Shown here: one piece after another, positions 23,596 to 36,840 of the stretch
Layout: each line of letters begins with the position of its first letter
Numbering within the stretch: the stretch's first letter is position 1
Origin: Liolophura sinensis
Lineage: Eukaryota > Mollusca > Polyplacophora > Chitonida > Chitonidae
DNA: 64,000 nt
Assembly: GCF_032854445.1 (NCBI RefSeq)
Contig: NC_088307.1
Location: 16,318,017-16,382,016 of the forward strand
Direction of reading: 5' to 3'
The notes under the pieces: generated by a model
The model's input: the letters and a program-made list of their open reading frames with translations, nothing else
The model's database searches: none
What the model was told of the DNA's origin: nothing
Made by a program: the position numbers and the translations under genes

Positions 23596-26500
23596 ATGGA
23601 GAACCTGAGATGTGCAATATGTGTGGATGTTTTCCGTGATCCAGTGGCTCTACCTTGCAAGCATAACTTCTGCCGTGAGTGCTTACAGATGTTTGCTGAC
23701 AAATCAATGTCTGCTAGAAATGACAGTGGCATTAATTCTCCAACCAGTGAGACAGACGTTCAAGTGACAATTTTATGCCCTGTGTGCCGCATAGTTACAA
23801 ATTTAGGGAAGAGAGGTGTGGCAGGCTTACCCGTCAACTCTGAAATGGCGATAAATGTGGGACGTGCTGAGCAGACTGATACCTGTACATCAACGGGTCA
23901 CATGACTGCCCCTCTGTGTTCTATGTGTGATGACGAAAAGTTACCAGCAGTCCAATTTTGTGCTACCTGTGTTGTCTTATATTGTGACCAGTGTTTGCCT
24001 GTCATGCACCCTATGAAAGGCCCACTGAAACGACATTCCATGATATCTGTGTCGGAGTATCTTAATCGAGGGCAAGCTAATGAGTCCTTACCTGTGAAGA
24101 CAGTTGCTGCCTCTTTGATGGCCGAGAGACCTGAGTCTACTAGCTGTGAAGCACGGCTTACCTGTGATAAGCATCCGTTGTTGTTGTCTATGTTCTGCTT
24201 GACATGTCAACATCTCATCTGTATTGACTGTCTGAGATATCACAATAACCATCAAATGAGTGACATTGAATCAGCATTTCAAACACTGGTAGTAAGTAGA
24301 AGATTATAAGATTGCCTAAAACTATTTATTTATTAATAGCTCTATTAAAAGCTTATGTCACACCACAAGCACACACTTCCAAAAACAGGAAAAACAATGT
24401 TAAACATGTTAGTGGTGGTGTCTTAAGAAATAGTGCATTGAGCTTAGGTTTTACGCAATAACATAAGAAGGATGTTTTATTGTTGATTTTCTTTGTTTAT
24501 TACTCTGAATTATAAAATTCCTGACTTTATATATTTGTGTATTGCAAGTTAGATTCAATGTAAAAGAAAAGTGTTGGGGGGTTGGGAAGGGAGGGATATA
24601 TTAAAAAGTACTGCATGTATTGAGCTTAAGTTTTACATGCATGTAACACACAGTGACACAAGGGGGTGTTCCAGCACTTATGTTCTGCATGCATGTATGC
24701 ATATTAATTAATGTAAATTGCCAAATTCATGACTTTTGTTCTTCATGTATTGGGCTGCGGTTTTGCATTCATGTGCCTCCCACAGACGCGCTCTTTGATA
24801 GCGTTTCTACCAAATATGAGTTGAAATTATAATCAGAACCTTATGACTCATAACTTCAAAACTGTCATGATCAGAAATATGACTCATAACTTCAAAACTG
24901 TCATAATCAGAAATATGACTCAAAACTTCAAAACTGTTATAATCAGAACCTTATGACTCATAACTTCAAAACTGTCATAATCAGAAATATGACTCATAAC
25001 TTCAAAACTGTTATAATCAGAACCTTATGACTCATAACTTCAAAACTGACTTAAGGTTATATCACTTTCACGCCATAATTTTATATTTGTACTTACAGTG
25101 TAATTTTTGATTGTTACTTTTCTCTCATCTGTAACTAAACCTATACATTGGATTTCCTGGTAAATTTTCGGTTTTAACATGTTTCAGTTTTTACTATATA
25201 ATTTATTTATTTATTTGATTGGTGTTTTACGCCGTACTCAAGAATATTTCACTTATACGATGGCGGCCAGCATTATGGTGGGTTGCTGGCAGACCTTCCC
25301 ACTTACGGCCGGAGAGGAAGCCAGCATGAGCTGGACTTGAACTCACAGCGACCGCATTGGTGAGAGGCTTCTGGGTCATTACATTTTACTATATAAAGAC
25401 ATGAAATGAATGTATGAATAAAACACTTTGGAAAAACAAAAAAAGCCCTGAAACTAGATCGCAGGAAGCACTGGAGTTTGTTATTTATCCTCTTTACATG
25501 TGAGGTTTGTAAGGGAATCTACACAAGTTTGCAAACAGTTTTCTTCTCAAAGGCAAAAAAAAAAATGTCATTATGTAAATGTACATGTACATATTTCACT
25601 TAGTTTTAAAAAAACTTTTTTTCCACACATAGGCACCCTTCCAGGAGAAATCAGCAGTCTTTGAAGATCTTATCACTAAGCTGGAAAAATGTGTAGCAGA
25701 AACTGTGACATTGAGGCATGATGTTCAGGTTTGTATTCATCCATTGATTGAAGATTAATTTATGTATGGTATGAAAATTTAAATCCCCACACAAAGCTCG
25801 CTTTATATGGGGACTTTCTTGTAATCAAGAAAACTTTAATGTACAGCTACAGCCCTATCTACTTGTACTTGTAGGAGAACAAGAGGGGGTATTGATAACC
25901 AGGTTGCATGACTAGAGAGTTTCTAGAAGGTTCTTGATGGATGTAGGAGAACAAGAAGGGGTACTGATGACCAGGTTGCATGACTAGACAGTTTCTAGAA
26001 GGTTCTTGATTGATGTAGGAGAACAAGAAGGGGTATTGATGACCAGGTTGCATGACTAGACAGTTTCTAGAAGGTTCTTGATGGATGTAGGAGAACAAGA
26101 AGGGGTATTAATATCCAGGTTGCAGGGCCATAGAGTTTCTAGAAGGTTCTTGATTGATGTAGGAGAACAAGAAGGGGTATTGATGACCAGGTTGCATGAC
26201 TAGAGAGTTTCTAGAAGGTTCTTGATGGATGTAGGAGAACAAGAAGGGGTATTGATAACCAGGTTGCATGGCCATAGAGTTTCTAGAAGGTTCTTGATGG
26301 ATGTAGGAAAACAAGAAGGGGTATTAATATCCAGGTTGCATGACTAGAAAGTTTCTAAAAGGCTCTTGATGGATGTAGGAGAACAAGAAGGGGTATTGAT
26401 AACCAGGTTGCAAGACTAGAAAGTTTCTAAAAGGTTCTTGTTGGAGAACAGATTATCTGATGTAAACTTTCCCCCCAAAGGCTTACATTCGTTTAGGCAG

Positions 26501-29500
26501 ATTCATCTTTGCTTGTAAATATGAGGTAAGCTCAATTGCAATATAAAAGCCAAACCAAACCAGGTGAATAAATGAACACTTCTGTTGATGAAATTCCTTT
26601 TATATTGCAGGCCAATCAGGACTGTCACTTGGGTGAGGTTGATAGAGCATACAACAGAGGCCTGGAAGCTTTGGAATCTTGGAAGCGGAAAGAAGTGAAG
26701 GATGTAGAAGAGCGACACAGCAAGTGGTTCAGTGTATGTGATGAAGGCACCAAACATCTTCAAATCAAAATTGAGGAAGGGAAAACACTGGTTGCCAGGG
26801 CAACTCAGATTTTGTCAACTCCAAAGGCTGTATTTGTTCGGGTAGGGATTGATTGTTACCTTAAAGACCACTATATTCGTCAATTGTTAGTTTCTTGAAA
26901 CCTCTTGGATATAATGTTTCAGGCAAAATGGTTATTATATAATGAAGGATTACCATTTTAAAACAAAATTTAATCGTAATGAGTGTTTCTATTTCATAAA
27001 GCAGGGTCACAAGAAACTAAGAATTAATTAACAATGGACTGAGTGTTTTCTCTTTGTTTTGTTTTATATTTGCTCTGTGATACTCAAGTCCTCAAAGTTT
27101 CCGTCATCATGGAGCAGACTAGACAGCTGTATTTAATTTAGCTCATTACAGCTATCGGAATGATTAATATCAGGAGATACTGTATGATATCAGAAGATAC
27201 TGTATGTTTTTGTTAAGTTTATATTTGCTCTGTGATACTCAAGTCCTCAAAGTTTCCATCATCATCGAGCAGACTAGACAGCTATATTTAATTTATCTCA
27301 TTACATTTTAATCTATTGGACTGATTAATATCAGGAGATACTCTATGATATCAGGAGATACAGTATGATATCAGGAGATGCTGTATGATATCAGTAGATA
27401 CTGTCTGATTGATGTTGGATGATAGTATGATGATGGTTTAATGCAACAATGAGAGCATTGAAGGAATTTTGGCACCTTTGTGTGTGAATTCTCTTGCATT
27501 GGTACCGGTCCGGATAGCACAGTTGGTAGAGCGTTGGCTTCAGGAGCAGTAGATACAGGATCAATCCTGGGTCGAGTCACACCTAAGACTTTAAAAGAGA
27601 AAGTTGTACCTTCATGCTTGGCCTTAAGCATGAAGGGGATAGTGCAATGACTGGTTGACCCTTATCAGTATAATGGCTCGGGTGGGCAACTTACTTGCTT
27701 TCGATAAGTCGTCTCAGTGAAGCAGCACTAGATAAAAGAGTGGTGAAAGTCCGTCCTGCAACAAGGAGGCACATTATGTACTAAGGATTTCTTCGTCGTC
27801 ATATGACTGAAAAATTGTTGAGTACGACGTTAAACCTCAAGCACTCCCTCACTCACTCACTCTTGCATTGGCATGTTGGCAAGATAAGGACATAGTACTA
27901 AACACACTCACTCACTCCCTTATTGACTGGACCTTAAAGTGCTACTTCAGTTCCAAGAGAAAGGATACCCAAGGGAAAAGAGCTAACCCCACTGTTCAAA
28001 AAGATTTACGATGAGTAACTATATTTCACCCCTCTAGGGCCTTAAATGAAAAGTCCTCAAAAACAAAATCTTCGGCATTTTCCACAAAATTTTCTAGATG
28101 TAACATGATAATATATGATAATGTGATGACAAATCAGATGACAAATCGAGTAAGGCAGTTAAGCTGGAATGATGTCATGCACATTTGATGAAAGCATGAC
28201 ATCATATTTAGCTATAGATGGGTGAAGCCAAGTGTTCTACATGACATCACATCAGGCAAAGTTGGAAAAGTCAGAAAACTTGTTTCAGTATTATTCTCCG
28301 AAATTGCCAACTACGGTTTTAATATGATGCAATTTTTTTAAGATTTAGTAAAATGGATTCAGACCATCTCGATTCTTATATTTAAAGCTGACATACAGGT
28401 CTTGACACTGGAGTAGCTCTTTAATTACCACTGTTGAATTACTCGTGAAATTCTTATTCTATAGTATTAAATGGTTCCACCATTGTATGCAATAACAGAC
28501 GTGTCAAATTATATGGGGGCCTCTGTGGCTCAGTTGGTTAGCCCGTTAGGGCAGCATAATGACCCAGGAGCCTCTCACCAATGCGGTCATTGTGAGTTCA
28601 AGTCCAGCCTCATGCTGGCTTCCTCTCTGGCCATAGGTGGGAAGGTCTGTGGGTTTAACCCGGGCTCTGCCCAGTTTCCTCCCACCCTAATGCTGACCGC
28701 CGTCGTATAAGTGAAATTTTCTTGAGTACGGCAAAAAACACCAATGAAATAAATAAATAAATAAATCAAATTATATGAAAGTAGAAGAAAGTTCTCAAGT
28801 TTAATTTTTGGGATTTCTTTGTTCCTGTTAAGTAAACCAGTGCTTGGGCAAATATCAGCAGTGACATGACACATTCACCACTGAAGCCATTTCCCAAAAT
28901 TTCCAACCATTGACAGAAAATATGTGGGTATGTAGAATAGAGGGGTAATTGGGCCCCAAAATGAAAAAAAAAATGTGGGCATCCACATGCATGTATTTTA
29001 TTTCACCAAATCTTTCAGAAGAACATGACAGTCTTAAAATTACACTTTTCGTGCTGACACTTACATGTAAGGTTTTCTGATAAAAAAGAATCGATCAAAC
29101 TTTACAAAAACATCTTTAGCGGCTCAACTAAATGAAAAGATCTGTGAGGGGGATGACAGTGAGCCTGGTCAGAATGATGACCAAAAGTGTCCCTTAAAAG
29201 AGCTAAACTTAAGTTAGCTGAAATACAGTAATTGATTTCAATATAATTTTAGTTTCAGGATAACTATTCAACTATCCTTTAAGTTTAGTTTTATAATAAA
29301 TTTGGCAAATGTCACATGTCTTCAAATGTCATAAATCTGCTCCTCTCACCTTGGCGTGGTCAAGGTGAGAGAACAAGCCTGGTCATTACCCCCCCCCCCC
29401 CCACCACCACCAGATGACATTTGAGCAATTAAACAATATTAATTTGTGATTTCAGTAAGATCTGATTTCGTGCAGTAGAGTTCCATTAGTACTGTTGTTC

Positions 29501-32500
29501 TAATTTCTCAGAAATGACTAATCATCTGTGGTGATACAGCTGTGTTTTTATTGACACAGGATTCTGGACATTGCAAATCGGTGTAAGTATGAAAATCTTG
29601 CATTCTCAGCTATTGTGCATGTGCATGTACATGTAAAGTGTTTTGAATTTAGTGTGTATACCAAACGTGTATGTTTATGTACCAAACATGTATATTTATA
29701 CACCAAACTTGTATGTTCGTGAAAGGAGAAAGTGTAATTACAGATCCTGTGAACTTACACTAGGAAGCAGCTGATGCTGGCTTCCTCTCCGTCCGTATGT
29801 GGGAAGGTCTGCAGCAGCCTGCTGATGGTCGTGGGTTTCCCCCTGGGCTCTGCCCGGTTTTCTCCCGCCATAATTCTGGCCGCCGTCGCATGAGTGAAAT
29901 ATTCTTGAGTACGGCGTAAAACACCAATCAAATAAATAAATACACGAGGAAGTGTTGGACACTTGACTATACACATCATGGCCCACTTGACTGTACACAT
30001 CATGGTCATGATGATCCACTTGACTGTACACATCATGGTAATGATGATCCACTTGACTGTACACATCATGGTCATGATGATCCACTTGACTGTACACATC
30101 ATGGTCATGACGATCCACTTGACTGTACACATCATGGTCATGATGATCCACTTGACTGTACACATCATGGTCATGACGATCCACTTGACTGTACACATCA
30201 TGGTAATGATGATCCACTAGACGTGCATGTCATGGTCATGACGATCCACTTGACTGTACACATCATGGTCATGACGATCCACTAGATATTTGTTGATAGG
30301 AGGACTTGGACCGTTGACCTGCAAGTATCACATTCTGTGTTCAATATTCAAATGTAGCTCCTGATGAAAGACGTTTTAATTCAGACTCTTCGTTTCTTTC
30401 TGCTTTCTTTCAGTTTTTGTAACATCTTCCATAACGTTTTAATTTTCTTTTCATCTTGCACATCATCATATAGTTAGTAGCTATAGTCTATTTCTTTTAG
30501 TGAGTCGCCTTTAGTCAGCTCTGTAAAATCAGTCATGCTTGCTACCAAAATTGCCTTTAGTCAGTGACACGTAACAACGCAAGCTCTACTCATGGATATG
30601 GTCGAAGTCTATATTGTTGCAAGGAAAATGAAGTTAGAACACTTTTTCTAATTCATCATGGTAAAGTTCATAAGCTCGGTTTTGATGGGAAGAACCCATT
30701 GCCTTGGGTGACGTCATAATTATTAAAAAAACAGTGGCATGCTGGTTTTGTTAGGCAGTGTTCAACATGTTTTTACGGAGGACGACATCAGCTACCTAAA
30801 CTGTTATCGACTTACCTGTAAGTCCTATTACTGACACTGCTATATTTGAAAATGTTTATACGTTTAAGTATGATATAACCTTAATAAATTAATTTTATTT
30901 TATTTCTTGTAGTATATGATCTCACAGCAGTGTGGATTTAAAGATGGAAGCCATGTAGTCTATTCGCAGAGACCTTGGTGTTGGCTGAGTCACTGCGTGG
31001 AGTTTGTTCTAACTGCTTCTTGATGCAGCCATTGTAAAACAAATTACTCTCCACGGCCATTGTCCAGCATGCAACTTGCTGTTGAAAAATGACGTTGTCA
31101 AAGGCAGTGAGTTCTTGGTGTCAAAACTAAGTTAATGGATTTTACCATTATGAATTAGAAAAAGTATTCCAACCGCATTTTCATTGTAATAATATGGACG
31201 TCAAAATGTCAATATGTAAAGCTTGTGTTGCGTTGTAACCGACTGAAGGCAATTTTGGTAGCGAGTGTGACTGATTTTACAGACAGCTGAATATAGGCAA
31301 CTCTCTAAAAGAAGTAGATTGTAGTGTCTTGGCTTAAGTATTACAGTGAGTGTTGGCCTCTCTCTTGTCTTCATTTGCGTCAGTACATATAGCTCGTTAT
31401 CTCAGCTTCAGTACATATACATCAAGCTTATATTATAGTACGTGTGTTGGCTTCAGTATACATCTGGCTTATATTATAGTCCCTTACTTTTGGCTTCAGT
31501 GTGTGCCAACATCTAGATTATGTTATGGCCCCTGTCTTGGCTTCATTTTTTACATGTAGCTAGTGTTAGTCCTTATATTGGCCTCATTACATATAGCTTG
31601 TATCATAGTCCCTGTCTTGGCTTCAGTAGGCTTACATATAACTTGTGTTATAGCCGCTGTCTTGGCTTCAGTACATATAGGTGTAGTTAGTGTTAGCCTC
31701 TGTCATGGTTTCAGTATATATTCATGTTATACAGGTATATAGCCCCTGCATTGGCTATAGCTGGTGTTGGTCTGTGTTGGCTTCAGATCGGCTTCAGTAC
31801 ATATAGCTACATATAGTGTCATAGTCCCTGTCTTGACTTCATTATGTGCAGCCAGTGTTAGGCTCTGTCTTGGCTTCAGTACATACAGTCAGTGTTAGCC
31901 TCTGTCTTGGCTTCAGTACATACAGCCAATGTTAGCCTCTGTCTTGACATTTAGACCACCAATGCATTCGTTATTTGATTGGTGTTTTACGCCATCCTCA
32001 AAATTATTTCATATATACAACGGTGGTCAGCATTATGGTGGGAGGAAACCGGGCAGAGCCCAGAGGAAATCCACAACCATCCGCAGGTTGCTGCAGGACC
32101 TTCCCACTTATGGCCGGAGGGGAAGCCAGCATGAGCTGGACTTGAACTCACAGCGACCGCATTGGTGCTTTCAATTTAGAGTCAAGAGGTCCTACTACAT
32201 GTATGGTCAGAAGTTACAATGTATATTCACTGACTGTTGGTCTTCATTCGTGTTATTGCTGCAGAGTACAGACGAGTATCTCAGCCTACAGTGATGTCCT
32301 AAACAAGCTAACAGCAGACAACAAAAGATGCCATATTTCCATGCAACGTTACCCTGCAAACACCAAATGTATAGTTGTTCCTGGGCTGTTTGATAATCAA
32401 TTGAGTAAAATAATTGTGTCAAGTAAGTGCTGTAACAGGCTTTGCATGTTTTCACTGAAATGTTGGCTTCGGGTCTCACATGAAGCGAGTCTTTTGCGAG

Positions 32501-33885
32501 CATATTGCAACATATATACTCCTGCTGTGAGAACAATGCTCACAGTTGATCTCGGTGTGTAGCAGACGATCATTTACAGTTTCCAGCGGTCGCAACTGTT
32601 TTGGGTAGAGCCAAAAAAATGTGCGATCACTAGATGGCCAGCCTAAACTCGCTACACCTCAGATTCGCTTAAAGCAGACTGAATACTTTGATGACTCGTG
32701 GGGGGCCTCCGTGGCTCAATCGGTTAGCGCGCTAGCGCAGTGTAATGACCCAGGAGCCTCTCACCAATGCGGTCGCTGTGAGTTCAAGTCCAGCTCATGC
32801 TGGCTTCCTCTCCGGCGGTAAGTGGGAAGGTCTGCCAGCAACCTGCGGATGGTCGTGGGTTTCCCCCGGGCTTTGCCCGGTTTCCACCCACCATAATGCT
32901 GGCCGTCGTCGTATAAGTGAAATATTCTTGAGTACGGCGTAAAACACCAATCAAATAAATAAATAAATAAATTTATGACTCAAAATTTTGTTTTTGGGAA
33001 TCCCACAATTTAGCTTCTTATTAAATTAAATTAGCCACAACAGTCATAGTAAAAAATTTAACCTATAAGTTTATTTTCATGAAGTTAATTTTACTCTTTG
33101 ACACGCAAGCATTTCCACAGAGTATATCTTGTAATTAGTTATATGCACATAGACTGCAAAAATGAATAAAGAGATGGATATTTGTGAAAACTGTATAAAG
33201 GCAAATGTAACATTTTTAAAAGTAGTAATGTAACTGTGGAGTGTTGGGATGGTATTTTATACTGTGTGTGTTTCTCACAGCGCCCTCATTGAGGTTTGAA
33301 AAGACGAGCTGTCAAGAACTGAAGATCCAGGAAGATGGACTGATGATTACCACGGCCAGTCCTCTGGGAAAAAGAAAATCTTTCACTTTTGGGGCAGTGA
33401 CAGATGGGCTCCTGAAAGAGGGGAGATTTTACTGGGAGATTGATGTCCCTTATGGGAGTATTGGGAAATGGGAGTGTGTTCTAGGCGTCGGTAATCAACA
33501 CCGTCTGGAGGAGCCAAGCGACAAGTATAAGTATGTTACGAACGCCATTGGACTGAAGTGTGTAAATGACAAGTACACTTGGCTTCCCTACTGCAAGGCC
33601 ACCCAGGTGAATACGCACGAGGATACATGGAAGGCCTGTGAACGAATAGAAAGATTTGGTGTTTATTTGGATACTTACAGTAAGATAATGATCTTTATAG
33701 ACTGCTGCAGGAATCAGGTTTTTGGTACCATGAAGCACCTTAATGTATCAAGTCCCTTCGTTCCAGCGATTAGTCTGTTGACTGGGTCCAGTGGTGTATC
33801 AGTTCACTTGATATCACAGCCTGTTCTTCCGCAAGTCTTGTGTGACAAGCTGGGAGAGTTAGCAGCCATGGATACCTCTGTATGA
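23596..33885 (+). CDS. TRIM-family RING/B-box/coiled-coil/SPRY protein, copy 1 (complete)
   Basis: Probable E3 ubiquitin ligase. Exons: 23596-24291, 25633-25728, 26611-26841, 29560-29582, 32265-32422, 33281-33885; all phases agree and give 602 codons plus TGA. RING ligands C6, C9, C21, H23, C26, C29, C61, C64. B-box 1 ligands C108, C111, C122, C125, C130, C133, H138, H147. B-box 2 ligands C190, H193, C201, C204, C209, C212, H216, H219. The second and third exons (residues 233-341) are charged, helical coiled coil. Exon 5 is an unrecognised 52-residue segment. The last exon is PRY-SPRY (SFTFGAVTDG, GRFYWEIDV, WECVLGVG, GVYLDTYSKIMIFIDC). Exons of 96, 231 and 23 nt are the classic TRIM series. 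The ATG precedes the RING by five codons; an AG at 23589-23590 could end a 5' UTR intron. AATAAA lies at 34126. Substrate unknown; SPRY TRIMs often act in innate immunity or protein turnover. Confidence 0.92.
24828..25050. repeat. Minisatellite in TRIM copy 1 intron 1
   Basis: About six units of GACTCATAACTTCAAAACTG followed by TCATAATCAGAA, 36-41 bp each. Confidence 0.85.
25202..25382 (-). mobile_element. Common SINE, reverse orientation, internal deletion
   Basis: From TTTATTTATTTGATTGGTGT to TGGGTCATTACA; the stretch with CCGGGCAGAGCC is absent. In TRIM copy 1 intron 1. Confidence 0.9.
25865..26450. repeat. Minisatellite, about 71-bp unit, in TRIM copy 1 intron 2
   Basis: About eight units starting GTAGGAGAACAAGAAGGGGT and including GGTTGCATGACTAGAGAGTT and TCTAGAAGGTTCTTGAT. 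Units are nearly identical. I could not link the unit convincingly to the neighbouring exon. Confidence 0.9.
27505..27870 (+). mobile_element. tRNA-derived SINE, second family
   Basis: The head has a tRNA-like A box (GGATAGCACAGTTGGTAGAG) and B box (GGGTCGAGTC). The tail ends AAAAATTGTTGAGTACGACG then TTAAACCTCAAGCACTCC and a CACT-type run. Tail style differs from the common SINE, though both share a GAGTACG.CGT block. In TRIM copy 1 intron 3. Confidence 0.8.
28515..28767 (+). mobile_element. Common SINE, full length with short body deletion
   Basis: Starts GGGGGCCTCTGTGGCTCAGT and ends AATAAATAAATAAATC; the CAGCAACCTGCGGATGG part is missing. Confidence 0.92.
29773..29942 (+). mobile_element. 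Common SINE, body and tail only
   Basis: From GATGCTGGCTTCCTCTCCGT to AATAAATAAATAC; it directly abuts the 33-bp minisatellite. Confidence 0.9.
29955..30290. repeat. Minisatellite, 33-bp unit, about ten copies
   Basis: Units of CATGGTCATGATGATCCACT followed by TGACTGTACACAT. The period is a multiple of three, so the frames stay open; a minus-strand frame reads VDHHDHDVYSQ repeats. It abuts a SINE tail at 29942 inside TRIM copy 1 intron 4. Confidence 0.92.
31345..31935. repeat. Degenerate minisatellite before TRIM copy 1 exon 5
   Basis: Loose units around CTTGGCTTCAGTACATATAG followed by CTAGTGTTAGCCTCTGT, about 35-45 bp. A reverse-strand SINE lies between this array and exon 5. Confidence 0.8.
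31971..32166 (-). mobile_element. Common SINE, reverse orientation, head missing
   Basis: From TTATTTGATTGGTGTTTTAC to CTCACAGCGACCGCATTGGT, ending 98 bp before TRIM copy 1 exon 5. Confidence 0.9.
32701..32972 (+). mobile_element. Common SINE, full length
   Basis: Near-consensus copy between TRIM copy 1 exon 5 and the SPRY exon. Good reference copy for the family. Confidence 0.94.
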
Positions 33886-34125
33886 ATGTATTTTGATTCC
33901 AATAAGACTGCAGTAGTCAAGAGGCAATGCATTATACTAGTAGAAGTATAATAGAAGTTAATTACTAGAAGTAATTTTTCAAAAATTCCGAAATCACACA
34001 CTGCTGGTTTAGGTGAAATGTGCACGCTAAAAGGTTGTCAGTTTGTGTACCACGCATAACTTAACAAAGCCATGTGTCAAATGTTACACATTATTATTGG
34101 TGTTAAAACGAGCTATTATGAACCC

Positions 34126-34131
34126 AATAAA
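34126..34131 (+). terminator. Candidate poly(A) signal of TRIM copy 1
   Basis: AATAAA 240 nt after the stop codon, outside any SINE. Confidence 0.5.
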
Positions 34132-34771
34132 CATATGGTTATTGGCATTAAATGAAGGGAACAGAACAGCCATCGATTAAGGGAAATAGCCTACTCTTGA
34201 GTAAGCGGTGAAGTTCTGTTCAAATAAAATAATTATTTCAAATTACTTTTTTAATGTTTAGTGTTTCACGTCGTTTTGGAAATGAGTATTGTTATTAGAC
34301 TTAGAACGCCCCTTTACGGTTTACAAGTAGTATACAAATGTCGGTCTTGACGTTTAGATTCAAAGCCATTCTCGAGAAAGCAATATTTCCAGATTCTCGA
34401 AGTTCTCCACCTTCCATTGCTCTCAGGGCATTGCTCTCATGGCATTGCTCCCGTGGCATTGCTCTCAAAGCATTGCTCTCAGGGCATTGCTGGCTGTCGA
34501 CGGCGCTCTCTCGAGTGGCCTTGCCTGAAGTTCCCTGGAGACCAATTGCCTCTCTGTCATGAGACGAATGACACATGTGGCACGGTTAGCCAATGGTTTA
34601 CTCCGGACACTTCCAATTTTTTGGCGTATAGCTCTTATAAAGCGATCTCTCAGCGTAAATTTTTTTCAAAATGATAAGTGTGACAGGTAACACAAGTATA
34701 TCTGGTATATAATACGCATATCTCGCTCCAAAAAATGATTTTATTTTATATTAATTGATCCCCTCCACTGC

Positions 34772-34846
34772 CCGCCGTCGTGTAAGCGGGAAATTCTTGA
34801 GTAGGTTTATGCATGGCATGAAACAATAATCAAATAAATAATTTTT
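34772..34846 (+). mobile_element. SINE tail fragment, decayed
   Basis: GCCGTCGTGTAAGCGGGAAA then TTCTTGAGTA, a short insertion, and CAATAATCAAATAAATAA. Confidence 0.65.
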
Positions 34847-36746
34847 TTTATGATGGAAGCACTCCTTTATTATTCATCATGGTATCTTCATTGGGACATC
34901 AGAATTTGAGATGACACGAAGACAATTATTGAATCGAAAATATCTTATTTGTGGCTCGCCTGTACAAAGTATACAGGCGTAAGTATGTCATGTCCCGGCA
35001 TATCGTCGGCGTCACTGGTCAATAACATGGAAAAGCAATGTTAAGATAGAAGTCGGGGGTGGTGTCTTAAAAAATACTACATGTATTGAGTCCAGGATTT
35101 GCATACATGTAAAGCAAAATAATACGAGGGTAATGTTCAGTCGTTAGTGCTCCGTGTTGAATTAATTGCCATAAGTTACAAAATTTAGGACTTAGTGCCT
35201 TATGCATAATCGAGTCAATATGAACGTAAATGACAGTGGTAACGCAGAGTACACGTAATTCACACCAGCGACGTAAGGTTGACGTTACATTGTTGATGCC
35301 CTGCATGTGTCTTAATGACCAAATTTCGTACTCTATGTATATTTTCTTAGGTGGTTTGCGTTGACCGTTGTTTTTGGAATCTGCCTTGCTATTATTGACC
35401 CGGGACGTCTGTTTTTGTTGACGGCTCGTACTCTTGTAAAAGGTGTGGCCCTCGTGAAGGCCAGTGGTGTTCTTCGACCTGTGTCCGTTTATCTGTGAAC
35501 AATATAAACCTCACTGACCCCATACACGTGAAATATTTCAGAGTATGGCACAAAACACGTTGACTAGACCCCTAATACCAGTCATAATACACCTAAAGAC
35601 ATTGTGCATTTAACATTTTTATTTCATTTGATTGATGTTTTTCTGTGTACTCATTAACTGCATTTAATGAATTCATTAATTCGGTACACACAGCGCTTCT
35701 TTTTATTCCATAGTTTTCAAAATTGCAAACATTTAATAGGGAAGGAAAATATAGACCCTAAAGAGCTTATAATAAGAAATCATACTAAAAGATTTAGTCT
35801 TGAGTCTCTTTGTCGTGAAACGTATAGGTTTTTGGGCCTGACAAGTCTAACGATATAAGGGTACATCGTGCGTGTGTAATGCGAAATAGAGCTTTTCAAA
35901 ATAAATTTGCCCTAAGATGATACGACTGACAGCTGAACATGAGCCGGTCTGATAACAAACAAATTTCTCTGTAAAGCTTGACTTGGGCTTATATGAATTT
36001 CACACCGAAATAAAGTCGTAAATGGACCTTAAATTTGGAAACCATTATTCCAAGGGGTGGAGCCTTCGCTGAGAAACGTTATTTTATAGCCTTTAGCTCT
36101 GATGGGCAAGATCGCTTAACATTTCCCATGGTTAAAACAATACCGCTGTCAGCTGTTAATGTCACAGTGCTTGTGAACTACGTCTTTGTTTTATGAGCAC
36201 AACTACGTACAGAAACCGTGACGTATTACCCTAAAAAATACTACTCCGTTTGGCCAGATCTACTTATGGCGGACAATGTTATCGCTTCATACGACCTACA
36301 ATTGAATTCGGATTTTCCATCAAAATCCTTCCATATACGTGTAATCTATTATCATTTCCTGACATCGTGATAACAAAATGACAAAATAAACGAAGAGGGA
36401 TTAGCAAAACTGGAAGGAGTTGCCTTAAAATAGTGCTGGTGACGGCACGGCATGGGTTAAGTGGACTTGATGGTTCGGTCCTTGGTGCCGTCCACGAAGC
36501 CTTTCCCAGACACGCTCACGTCAGTGCAGTCAATGACTGCTGAGTCCGGTACCTGCATGAGGACACACAAAGGCAGATTCAGAATCGTCGTCTTCTTTTT
36601 TCGATTAGGATACAAAGACAAATGTTTCATTGTACGTACGCCTAAGACCCTGCTTTCTTTACCTTATGCAGTGGCGTGTAAAGCTCATGTGCAGGAGGTT
36701 ACTGTGGAAATACAGGCCGTCACCTGGAGGACGAAATTTGAAGTTA

Positions 36747-36840
36747 TATGGGGCACTGCGGAAAGCGTGGAGGACTATATGACAAGATATACTGGGTACT
36801 GTGGAAATACAGGCCGCACGGAGGACGAAAATACAGGATA
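36747..36840. repeat. Short acceptor-junction array before PhyH B exon 8
   Basis: In minus orientation, about two extra partial copies of the exon 8 start (CGGCCTGTATTTCCACAGTA) precede the true acceptor at 36724. It is the counterpart of the larger array in copy A. Confidence 0.75.

Larger units (their letters stand above)
33886..36456. other. Convergent intergenic region, TRIM copy 1 / PhyH copy B
   Basis: Contains the 3' UTRs of both genes. A short repeat of GGCATTGCTCTCA type lies at 34425-34490 and a SINE tail remnant at 34772-34846. Short open frames, including one at 35667-35858, show no family likeness. Confidence 0.55.

Noticed and set aside
24292-24309. Extension of the TRIM first exon to the stop at 24307
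   Set aside because: The sequence after 24291 is a strong donor (GTAAGT), and the next exon continues the domain in phase.
25865-26450. Origin of the 71-bp array from the TRIM exon 2 donor
   Set aside because: Only short matches such as GCATGA and CAGGTT are shared; not enough to claim the junction pattern.
29738-30217. Minus-strand 159-codon frame with VDHHDHDVYSQ repeats
   Set aside because: Made by the 33-bp minisatellite and a SINE.
29955-30290. A CRISPR array
   Set aside because: Units are contiguous without unique spacers, and the setting is a eukaryotic intron.
35667-35858. 63-codon + strand frame
   Set aside because: Composition is plausible for protein but there is no recognised motif and no mirrored counterpart.
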